A stretch of 36,958 nucleotides of DNA from Kipferlia bialata (Eukaryota; Fornicata): NCBI GenBank assembly GCA_003568945.1, contig BDIP01000045.1, forward strand, positions 1-36,958, given 5' to 3'. The position numbers and the translations under genes were made by a program. Under the pieces are notes generated by a model. The model ran no database searches. It was not told where the DNA came from and saw nothing but the letters and a program-made list of their open reading frames with translations. Shown one piece after another: positions 12,501-23,031 of this stretch (positions within the stretch are counted from its first letter, which is position 1; the number at the start of each line of letters is the position of its first letter).

Positions 12501-15500
12501 CTTGAGTGTCTGGATCAACTCAAAGTCAGAGGACGCACTGGTCCTGTCGCCACCCTGAGGTCAGATACACAGGTGCATACATACATATATATACTAATAT
12601 ATAGTTGAGAGACAATATGTAGCTGTTGATAGTCAGAGGACGCACTGGTCCTGTAGCCACCCTGGGAATGAGAGGTGATAAGACAGAAATGAACATATAG
12701 TTGACATGTACTAAAATAACGATCGTGTTGTCGTACCGGGGCTGAGCAGAAGACGTTGGAGCCCGGTGTGGAGTAGAAAGCCGGAACACCTGATCATTAG
12801 CGATGATGCTAACATATGAAAGGTACATTCAATATGATGTGTAAATCAATACCGTACAACCCCCTACCTGTGCAAGACAGGGCCCCCACGTTGATGATGT
12901 CAGCTGACCTCTTGTCCCCTGCCATGTTGGCATCTCCCCCCATGTCACCCTAGTGTAAATTGGATAGAGGTAAATATCTAGAGAGTAGACTCTTTGACTG
13001 TCCCCAGCCATGTTGGCGTCCCCACCTAGGTCTCCCTGGGGTTGGAGTATAATATGGTTGACAAGCTAGAGAGATGGAGTACGTAGACGTGTCAAAGAGT
13101 GAACGGATTGGGTGGATGGTCCAACGTACACTGTTTCCTGCCGATGTGAATATGATGGAACCCTCAGAGACAGCGGCCTCATAGGCATCCTGGGCGGTGA
13201 GGAGAATCAATGATGTGCAACGGATATACTCAAATACAATAACTCTCACACATCCTGATGTAGACAGACACCACTGCACATCAAATATTCTATCATACAG
13301 TGCATACATCACATCTACAACACATCCACAATGCAGTGTATACATATGCTGTATATTCCATACCTGGAGCCAGGCCATGTCTGCAAAGGCATAGCACAGG
13401 TTGCCCTACGGTGAGAAACACTTAACACCAAATACTCCAATGCACCTAGTCTGTATAGTGTCCATTAAGTATCAGTATCGTGTAGATAATGAATACCCCA
13501 CACCTGACACACTGGGTACCCGTATGAGTTTGAGGATATGTCAATCTGGTCAGCATCGTCTGTGAAGGCAGCGGCCTCCTCACTAAGGCGTGAGAGGATA
13601 AGGGTACTCTAATATATATATCAATTAGTATGAAATAGATATGGATACGAGATATCATCGGTGAAGGCTTCGGCCTCCTCGCTGGGGGTTAGAAGGAGAC
13701 TGGTTATCAAATAGATGATACATGAAATACATAAGCATATGTATATAGTATATATGATACCATCCGTGAAGGCAGGGGCCTCCTCGCTGAAGCGTGAGAC
13801 AATAATGTGTGAGGAATTGTGACAACAAACACACAATAACTCATAAACATATATAGCGGGCAACGACGGCATAAACTCCAGACTGAGACGTGGGAAGACA
13901 GGGGCAATACTAAGTATGTGATTTCCCACCTGACTGTGACGCCTGTACCCAGAACACAGCGACCAGTGAGGTCAGCCTGGAAGGTGAGCGGGAGTCACAA
14001 CAACCGAAATATCAATAAGCCTGTCAATATATGAATACGACCCGTACCTCTGGGGCTATCCCTGCGACACACTTGTTGTTGTTGTGCTTGGCTGTCAGGA
14101 TACCAGCACACGAGGTGCCTAAGGTCAGGAGAGTTAGATAGACAAGTATATACATTACATATGTATTACTAATATATATCAGCTGTCAAGATACCGGCAC
14201 ACGAGGTGCCTGGGGGTCAGAATAATATAGGTATGTATATGTATATATACTATACATATAGTACACATACCATGAGTGTTAAACCCCTGTGTGGGCTGGC
14301 ATGTCTGTCTGTCCGTGTCATATATATATATATAGTATACATATATACATATATATACCATATGTATACCATGTGTGTTGAACCCCTGTGTGGGTTGGCA
14401 TGTCTGTCTGTCCGTGTCGTAGTTATAACATAGGTCAGTCCGTATGTTGGTGAGGTCAGGACTCCCAGTCAGAAGGCCTGGGGGGTGAGTGTATATCGAA
14501 AGAATACAGCTATGATAGTGTTTGGTGAACACTGCGTATCGTATCAAATCTTTCCCCAAATGTATTTGATACCAGAAGAGAATGGTACATAATGTAGTGC
14601 CAATTTGCATTAGCTACATTGGGGAACCCACCCTCGTCATTGACACAGACAGTGACGCCCTGTCCAAAGTACCCGTCACTCCACACAGGCCTCACATTGA
14701 TGTCAACACCGCTGTCACAGCCTGGGATTAGGGGGGATATAGAATACATAATGGCACAATGAAACATGTGTGGTATATCCAATACCACTGTCGCAATCTG
14801 GGAGTAGGGGAGTTCTATGGGATGCAAGGTATATACAAATAGAAGAAGTAACATATATGTATATATATCTGCATATAAACTGACCTCCCACCCCTCTGTT
14901 CCTGGCCCACCACTGCTCAGAGTACTCTGGGTCTGTGGGGGTGTACACCTGGTGCGGCTCGTTGCTGCCTGGGGGGAGAGGGATATACTATACCTTATGT
15001 ATACAAAATGTATGCGTACTGTACCTGAAGTGGCTGCCGACGCCCCTACCTAAGTCGACACCAACACATACACTGTCATATATATATCACGTGTACTTTC
15101 ATACCTGGCGTGTCTGCTGGGATGACGCCTCTCACGCCAGGGGTGGCCTGGGGGTGAGTGGATAGAGATAAGTGTGCAGTAATAGTCAGTGGGTGCTCCT
15201 ATCTATACCTAGATAATACAATTATGTAACTGTGTGTGTACCTTGAGTGCCTCGAGAGCCAGGAGCATGTCGGCTGTCCTAGGGTGAGAGGACAAGAGAA
15301 TAAAGCAATAAGAGTAAAGAGATGCTGGGGTGAGACAAGATGGGAAAGCATTTAGTGGGAAACGGATCGATGTATATATACAATTACTTGTATATATGAT
15401 CTATGTATATATACAATTACTTGTACAAATTATTATTGTATATATACCTATCTGATGCATATGCCACCCCCGGGTTGAAGCATGGGACCCTGAAGGTGTG

Positions 15501-16266
15501 GGGCATGGCAGTGGGGATCAGGTAGGAGCCTAGATGTCAGTGCAAACATATGAATATGTATCTCTATATATACGTATATATATACGTATATACATACGTA
15601 TATATACGTATATATCTATATGTGGGGCATGGCAGTCGGGATCTGGTAGAAACCTGAATATGAATTACATATTAAAAATACATGTACACACATGTATATA
15701 TGTACATTAATATATATCCGGTAATATGTGTGGGGCATAGCAGTGCGGATCGGGTACAGTCTGTGGGTATGTGAAATATATGTGGCAATAAGAAAATGCG
15801 ATATTATTGAAGAAGAGAGTCAGAGTGTTGGCGTACAATAATCGGAATGTTTACTGAGAGAGATACACTGATAATACATGTAGACATACCCAGGGATGCA
15901 GCGACTGAGTCTGGGTCCACCCCTCTGAACAGTGTGATCAAGCACATGGCAGAGGCAGACAGGGTGTCGAACAGACTGTCCACACCCCGGCCTTGGGTGT
16001 GAGTTAGGGAATACAGTATGATATATATGAAATGATATATATGCAATGCAGTCATCGAGAGGGAGGGGGGAGAGAGAGCATATGCACAATGGGGCTCAAA
16101 CAGACTGTCCACACCCCGGCCTAGCGGTGAGCCAGGTTATATAGTAATGTCTATACAAATATTGATGGAGAGAGAGAGAGAGAGCACACTTCAATGGGGT
16201 CACACATACTGTCAACACCCCAGACTGAACCTAAGCACCACAGATAAATTGTCTATATATTAATAC

Positions 16267-16306
<40 letters not shown>

Positions 16307-16378
16307 CAGAGTCGTCAAACAGACAGTCAACACCCCTGCCTTGGGTGTGAGTCAGGTGAAGTAGTATGGTGTATTCAT

Positions 16379-16411
<33 letters not shown>

Positions 16412-16747
16412 ACGCACCTGGCACCCTGTCACTGGTATAGGAATGTATTGAGTATGTAAAAGTGTGATAAAAGTATATACTGTACCTGGTACCCTGTCAC
16501 TGGGGTAGTAGAACAGAGGGTGGGTGCTGTCAGCGGTGGGGTGGTCTCTGGAGTGGGTGGATGCATATAATACACACTGCATATACCTATGTGTTATAGA
16601 CTAGAAGGCCAGAGACTAAATACAAACACACATGGTGTGGTACCTAGGCTTCTCTGTCACCCTCTCCCCCCCTTCCCCCTTGTGTGGGTATGCCATACCC
16701 AATGCACAGGCCAGCAAGGCAATGCATACCAGCACCCTCAGCACCAT
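9599..16747 (-). CDS. Kexin/furin-like subtilase (S8B) with P domain and Cys-rich tail
   Basis: Secretory-pathway proprotein convertase, about 866 residues in 29 exons. First exon 16644-16747 starts MVLRVLVCIALLACALGMAY, a clear signal peptide. Coding order then: 16486-16547, 15890-15991, 15448-15529, 15242-15278, 15105-15147, 14885-14968, 14632-14721, 14370-14477, 14048-14118, 13930-13976, 13504-13582, 13364-13405, 13130-13189, 12868-12949, 12737-12789, 12470-12554, 12097-12159, 11921-12031, 11729-11796, 11474-11561, 11287-11339, 11050-11176, 10844-10902, 10660-10737, 10465-10555, 10247-10391, 10083-10152, 9599-10013. Catalytic Asp is in GVTVCVNDEG, His in NTHGTSCAG, oxyanion Asn in FTSAGNSGD, Ser in GTSAACPMVAG, so the triad is intact. 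DINVRPVWSDGYFGQG is typical kexin. The P domain spans GDLSITLESPDG to DGLWKVTLADN. The tail has five PPVE units and two Cys-rich copies with ECIDxLDVWC. Phase fails only at 10247 to 10152, where one junction is unresolved. No C-terminal membrane anchor is seen. Confidence 0.9.
9602..9966 (-). repeat. Duplicated ~40-residue Cys-rich module and PPVE repeats in protease tail
   Basis: In the last exon, two modules share ECIDxLDVWC, then (V/I)PYSERGVHxCERV(V/I)YT, with equally spaced Cys. They follow five tandem EPPV units. The modules differ at scattered positions, so this is an old duplication. They look like small disulphide-bonded domains, of a family I do not recognise. Confidence 0.85.
16096..16355 (-). 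repeat. Three copies of an exon 5' edge with acceptor site, upstream of exon 15890-15991
   Basis: The exon begins GGTGTGGACAGTCTGTT (RGVDSLF) after a CACACCCAAG acceptor. Three diverged copies occur upstream in the same intron, at about 16096-16125, 16201-16230 and 16313-16355. All are antisense to the numbering, separated by TA and GA microsatellites. Only the copy next to the exon body is joined to a long frame. Confidence 0.85.
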
Positions 16748-17146
16748 ATCTACACACTGATGCTAGATGTGGGGTGGGTAGAGAGGTGCGGGTAGTGGCG
16801 CCATCTACTGTACAGGGGGGGGGCATTGTAGAGGGGCGGTGAACAGTAGCCGAGAGATGGTTGGCAAGAGACATATGTTTGCAATAATGTGTATGAGCGT
16901 CTCAATCAGAACTTCAAACGTGTTCCCAACTCTCTCTGAGGGACCCTCAGTGAGGGTCAGTGTCTATTATGAACTGTCCACTTGAGGCTCAGACAACACT
17001 ACAGCCGATATGATTCGGTGAATCCAGCAATTAACATTGAAAACCTCGTTGGGTCACGTCTTTGCCATAGACAAGTTTAGATATACGTCACTTCTTTGCC
17101 GCTCTGGCTAGGGCTGCCCATCTAATAATTGGTCCAAATATATGGG
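16748..17146. other. Intergenic region between genes 3 and 4
   Basis: It lies upstream of the protease start and downstream of the SET-protein stop (both minus strand). It includes a G run at 16816, an inverted repeat at 16942 and, at 17057-17120, partial copies of the last coding exon of gene 4. No promoter motif is recognised. Confidence 0.6.
16942..16958. repeat. Perfect 8-bp inverted repeat (GACCCTCA-G-TGAGGGTC)
   Basis: Two 8-nt arms are separated by one base, about 195 nt upstream of the protease start codon. It could be a protein-binding palindrome, but a single site of this size can arise by chance. Confidence 0.7.
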
Positions 17147-20100
17147 TCACTTCTTTGCGAGTGCTGCCCATCTGGCTCTGTCCTGTGCCTCCCACCGCAG
17201 ATCAAACATCTCCTTCTGCCTGCCTATAGGTCAGAAGGGGGACAAAAATGTATCATGACGTCGTATGAATGTAAAAGTGTATACCATATCGTTGTGCAAT
17301 GTATGATTGTCTGAGATAGCTTGCCAGGGAAGCCCAGCCATGTATGTGGGTGCGTCCACATACGTACAATGGTACGGTATACTCAGCTACCCCACCTGAT
17401 ATGTCCAGACAGTCCACTCAGACTCTATAAGTGTATACATATGTAAATATGTATATATGTAAATACGAAACGGTTAAGGAATTGAGAATACCTGATATGT
17501 CCAGACAGTCCTTGGGTGACTTGAGCCATGCTCTGTACTGACTGGGGGTCAGGGACTAGAAGAGTTGACAACACCACATAGTATATCAATACAGTAGTAT
17601 AGATATGAACCATACACGTACACCAGGTTTGGGTGGTTTGGCACCAGCCCCTCCATCCAGTGTATCAGCTGGACAATGCTCTGCCTAAGGGTGGGGAGGT
17701 CACCCATGCCGTACAGGTGCTGGGGGTTAGGTATACATATATACATATATAATATATATATAGACAATAGGTCTTGAATATACACAATAGTAAGTACACA
17801 GGTCACCCATGCCATACAGGTGCTGGGGGTTGGGTAGTGTGTAGTATATATATACCATAGGAGTAAGGTAGGTAGGTAGTGTCTACCACTTCCAGCATAT
17901 GTCTCAGAGAAGTGACCATTGCGGGATTGGCGATGGCACAATATCTCAGCCACCATTGGAAAGAGAGAGACCATCCCACCTGAATCAGCTCTCTGTACCG
18001 CAGCTCCACCACGTGGTGAGACGTGTTGTAGTAGGTCAGGGCCAGCTTGAGGGCCTGGGGTGAGAGGGAAGCATGGCGCTTATAGGTCCAGACACACCAG
18101 AAAGAAGCAGCAACTACCACAACATGTATCTCTATGGTAGTAACTATCTCACACCATTAGGAGAATCGTTCTGACTTGGGAGGCATCGGTACCGGAGAGT
18201 ATACATTGCCAAGTTTACTATCGTCCATTTATCGCATACTATGTATAGAGTAGAGTATTTAACAAATATATATATATATATATCCATACCATCATGAGCA
18301 TCGGCCTGACTTGGGAGGCATCAGTGCCAGGGCCCTGTCTGGTAGAGGACACACAGCGCTGGGGGGAGAGGGCGGGAGAGAGGGAGAAGGGGAGAGGGGG
18401 GAGAGGAGAAGCCGGACCATAATTAGCACTACTATACATACATCTACCCATACCTCAAACTGCATGGCAATCATGTCGTGGTTGGCCTGGGCCTGGGGTG
18501 AGAATACATCAGTGTCAGTAATATAAGGGGGTGACACAAAGCGTTCCTACTGTTATCTTCGGCTACTCTCCACACACTTCACGTGCCCTGAGAGTGGAAA
18601 TAGAATGTAGTGACTTGCCTTCTCAGGGAGTCCCAGTATAGGTACGTACATTTCTACACAGTATACAACTATAATAAATACTATCTGCCCTTGCCTTCTT
18701 TGGCAGTCCTACACACATACCTGGAAAGCTTGCTATATCATATACAAGTGCATGAGCATGTTTGGTAACGTGCCTTCTTAGGCAGTCCTGCACACAACTG
18801 GCACTGGCACTTGAAGCCATACACATCCAGCTTGGCCTGGCATAAGTATGGATATGAAGCTTCTGAGTCAACTATCACTCAGTGTATACTGCACCTCCTA
18901 TACTGCTCGAGTGTCGAAAGGCTGCCATTCATGATGCATACTACATTTACAATTTCCAATTCTTTTCAATATGTCTCATACAGAAATTCAGTTACATATG
19001 TATAAACATATATGGATATACTCGTTACCTGTCTAGCTGCCCTGGGTGCCTCCAGGTGGCAGTATGACACAAAGAGTTGCTCGCCCTTCTTGATATCCCT
19101 GGATGCATGGAAGACCTGGAATGAGGTAAATATATATATATATATATCTTCCAGGAAGCATGGAGGGAGGACAGAAAGAGAGAGGGAGATATAGATAAAG
19201 AGAGAGGGGGGGGGAAGAGAGATGAATATTCCCTGAGACAATGGAAGACGTAGATTGCTGGGGTGGAATCGGAGCATAGATAGAGTGAAAGAGAAAGAGA
19301 GAGACAGAGAGACAGACAGCTGAGGTAGTACGATGAAATGGACAGATAGAACTACTCATCAACGTACCATCATGCATGTCCTTCTGTCCCAGTAGAGACA
19401 CACATTGGGCATGCAGCTGATGATAGAGAGAGGGGGGAGGGAGAGAAAGTATGACTCGACACACATACCACATATTATATATATATAACACTATTTTGTA
19501 AGTATACCAATATACTGCGTCTATAACTATATATCCATAGCCTATACCTGTGGTTGAACCTGGCGGCTATCAGGCAGAGGTTGGACTTGCTGGGGTCGGC
19601 ATTGGTACAGGTGAAGTCCTCGCAAGAGAAGGCCTGGGGTGGGAGAGGGGGGGGGTAGACAGGTAGAGGGGAGGGATGGGGAGAGAGACATAGGGGTCCC
19701 CATCAACAGAGAGAGGGAGAGAGAGAGGGAGACAGAGAGGGACTCCACCCACATTCTGGTTGAGTCTGCACATGAATGCCTCAGTTAGGTTCAGTCTACA
19801 TATATGTATATATACTTCTATATATATTTGTATACACATGCATATACTAATGCCATACATTCTGGTTGAGTCTGCACATGAATGCCTCAGTTGGATTGAG
19901 GTCTGTGTGGGGGCCATGGGACAGGTGCTCAAACTGGGATCTGAAGTAAGAGAGGGAGATTTAGAGATAGTAAGGTTTCTGGGAACTAAGAGACGAGAAA
20001 GAGAGAGACAGAGGGAGGGGGGGGGGGGGGGTAGAAGAAGATAGAGGGGGTATGAGTGAGACCTCTGAACTACAGGAGGAGATAGAGAGAGGGGGAAAAA

Positions 20101-21027
20101 GAGAGAGAGAGAGAGTCTCCGAGAGCCTCGTGGCACCTGAGTGCTGGAGGGAGAGAGTCAATTTCCCGGCCTATACGCTCTCTCTCTGCATATGCATCCA
20201 TGTACGTGACAATGGGGCGCTCACTGAGGGTAGTGGCAGAGAGAGAGACAGAGAAGAGTGAAGGGGGGGGGGGGGGGGGGGGGGGGACAGGGGGGGCGGG
20301 GGGGGGGGGGGGGGGTGGGGGGGGGGGGGGGGGGGGGGGGCTGCGAGGAATCACCCCGCAGATACTGGATCGATAAGACTAGCCACCTGTATATACACAC
20401 ATATATATATACCCACCTGGAGTCCAGCCATGGGCATGTCCAGCAGCCTGGCCAGCTCTATCCTGACATCCCCCACAGACACAGTGTCTGGGGTGCCACT
20501 CAGCACAACACGCAGCATGTGCCTCTTGGGGGTGGAGGGGCTGGTCAGCAGGACACGCACAGGCACACAGGGGGTGCCAGACCTGGTTGTCAGTGCACAT
20601 TGTCAGGGTGTGAAGTTAGCATATATACGTATATGTACCATATACTATCCATACTGGATACCACTCTTACCCACCTGAGCATGTCTGCCTCTACCCTCCG
20701 CATCTCCAGTACCCTATCCACCTCATCCTGGGTTGTATTGGAGTCCCCACCCTGGGCCGCATAGAGACTCTCCATCTCCTGGCTGTATGCATCCTGCACA
20801 CTCAGCAGGGCCAGCTCCAGCAGGGGGCAGTATGAGTACGGGGATGCGGGCACCGGCCTGCCCTCCAGGTCACCCAACAGGGGACTGCCCAGGGAGGTGG
20901 CGATGGGATCTAGGCCGTGCTTGCTCCCTCCGTCGAGACCCAGACCAAGGATCCCGCTGAGTACCGTCTCCGGTGCTTCTGCCAGTGTCCCCGAGGATAT
21001 ATCCTCGTCCACAGTGCCCATGGGCAT
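17147..21027 (-). CDS. SMYD-like SET-domain protein lysine methyltransferase
   Basis: About 489 residues; the 14 exons keep phase throughout: 20675-21027, 20417-20582, 20137-20219, 19859-19940, 19548-19633, 19368-19416, 19029-19115, 18774-18836, 18454-18492, 18290-18358, 17887-18054, 17622-17719, 17492-17541, 17147-17223. The SET core is plain: ARFNHSCMPNV is the NHSCxPN cofactor/pseudoknot motif, and RDIKKGEQLFVSY is the GEELxxxY motif with the catalytic-site Tyr. The Cys cluster FKCQCQLC is the post-SET zinc site of SMYD proteins. The C-terminal part (LALTYYNTSHHVVELRYREL onward) is helical, like the SMYD TPR-like domain. No MYND finger is visible in the usual place within SET. The N-terminal about 170 residues are unrecognised. 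Start ATG at 21027 is the first in frame after the 5' intergenic gap. The intron after exon 8 has a GC donor. Substrate (histone or other) cannot be told. Confidence 0.82.
18612..18714 (-). repeat. Two intronic copies of a GC-donor exon edge
   Basis: The exon 18774-18836 ends coding GLPKK and then has AAG|GCACGT. Diverged copies with AAG|GCAAGG and AAG|GCAAGT follow in the intron, at 18691-18714 and 18612-18636. All three keep GC instead of GT. Confidence 0.8.
20263..20340 (-). repeat. C-homopolymer tract (sense strand) in SET-gene intron
   Basis: It reads as G on the numbered strand, nearly 80 nt with a few interruptions, within intron 20220-20416. It mirrors the C tract of the transporter gene. 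A second, shorter run lies at 20018-20031. Confidence 0.95.
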
Positions 21028-21173
21028 GGAGTGGGGGCACGGAGAGTGAAGAGAGAGAGACATCCAAGTCTGACAATCAAAAACAAATTGCTGCACCCTT
21101 GTTGAACGATTAGTGGATTGCCTTTACTGACCATACTGTATTCCCTCCTGCTACCGTGAGACAACAGCCAGCC
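21028..21173. promoter_or_regulatory. Short divergent promoter region between genes 4 and 5
   Basis: Only 146 nt separate the start codons of the SET protein (minus) and gene 5 (plus), so both promoters must lie here or in the 5' ends. No TATA or initiator motif can be picked with confidence. Co-regulation is possible but inferred. Confidence 0.5.
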
Positions 21174-22355
21174 ATGTCCACCGACAGACCACCTGTGGAG
21201 GTGTCGCCTCTGACGCACCACCGGTACCCGACGTGCCTGGCCGATGTGGAGGAGTACATCAAGGACATGATGCCTGTGCTCGAGAGTGAGGGGGAGAGCG
21301 AGAAGATCCGATACGAGAAGTATGCCAAGATCTTTGTCTACATAGGTAAGGCGTCTGGCTAGTGGTGTATGTGATAGGCAGTGACTCGGGGTGGTGTTCA
21401 TACGAAAATGTGTGTTCCAATTCTTGGTTTGGTTGATGCGTCCCAATTGCCTTGAACGACAGTATTTCACCCTCAGGAGAGGCCAGGAACATCCTCGGGA
21501 GCTGTAGGGCCACAGATGCGCTGTGCCATACTATCATCACTGAGGTGGGGTGTTAGTATGGATCATATCACAAGATGCACTGAGTCTTACGACTATGTGT
21601 ATATATGTCATGTGTCTATATATGCATTCACACAGTATGGATCCACTAGTCAACTTGGATGATGAGAGTATGAGGTATGATGCATGTATCAGTGTCAGGT
21701 TCGCTCATTCTTCCAGTCTACTAAGTGTGTCGATTGTCTTGACGTCAATCCATCTTGAGTGTCACTACTTGCACATACATGTCATGTGATGTGTGGTACT
21801 GACACCAAATGCTAGTGTACTGATGATCACTACTGATATCTGCTCGCATCCTATCTATGACAACTCCACGATGCTAGTGCTATCGCAATGTGGGTTCATA
21901 TACCTCACCATATGTATATGTGTGTCAATGTATATGTACACCTAACCCCCCAGGTCCTTGTGCAGTGTGTGGGTGAGGAGCGCACCCCGGCCATGGCCAG
22001 TGTGGCATCCAACCTGCACAAGGCCATCGGCATAGTAGTGGGGGCGCAGGTATGTACAGAGTGTACATTGATACATACACTCATATACATAGTGTTGTTG
22101 TGTATCCATCACTATACAAGGCCATCGGCATAGTGGTGGGGGCGCAGGTGCATTCATCTATACACACTTAGTGGACTATTCTCTCTCTTACTCTCTGTCC
22201 CCGGCTCTCTTCCACTCTATCCATTCTTATAAGTATCCAGCCCTCTCTCCCCCTCCCATCCCCAGGATACTGGGCTCTCTCCTCTAAATATTACATCAAT
22301 GCATCATTATGTATGTATATAAACCAACCCATATCCCACCCCTTAGGATGCTGAG

Positions 22356-22398
<43 letters not shown>

Positions 22399-22998
22399 CC
22401 CTTAGGATGCTGAGCTTGTGGCCGAGAGACAGGCCGAGGAGGCAGAGGCAGCGGAGGCTAGGTATGGTACATACATGTATATAGAATAGGTCTTTAGCTG
22501 AGGCAGCAGGGGCCAGGTCTATATACTCTTATGAATTGATTTATATTTGTTGTATGCCCGTTGACCCCAGGGGTGAGGAGTACGTCCCCGATGAGTATAA
22601 CTACGTGTATTGGTCTACTTACTATCTATATCTATATTCAATCATGATACTGACCCCCCAGGGGTGAGGAGTATGTCCCCGAGGAGTATAATACATATAT
22701 ATGGTATCACACTACACACATATTTACATTGCATCCATTGAATCTGACCCCCCAGGGGTGAGGAGTATGTCCCCGAGGAGGACCCCCTCCCCCCCTCGGT
22801 GGAGGACAGACACAAGGCATGCCTGGACCTGCTGCAGAACGGTGAGTGATACATATGTTTGCATATTTGTAATAAGAATGTATATGTGGATGTTTTCGTC
22901 TTTGACCTAGTACTCTTGTATACAGATCACTGTCTGGCACAAGGCATGCCTGGACCTGCTGCAGAACGGTGAGTGTCTCTCTCTCTCTCTCTCTCTCA

Positions 22999-23031
<33 letters not shown>

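Noticed and set aside
15025-15049. A 25-nt exon in the protease gene with plausible splice sites
   Set aside because: Including it breaks phase; joining 15105 directly to 14968 keeps phase and gives PGSNEPHQVYTP.
17945-17979. A 35-nt intron in the SET gene
   Set aside because: Both ends look like splice signals, but removing it shifts the frame, while contiguous reading keeps LRYCAIANPAMVTS.
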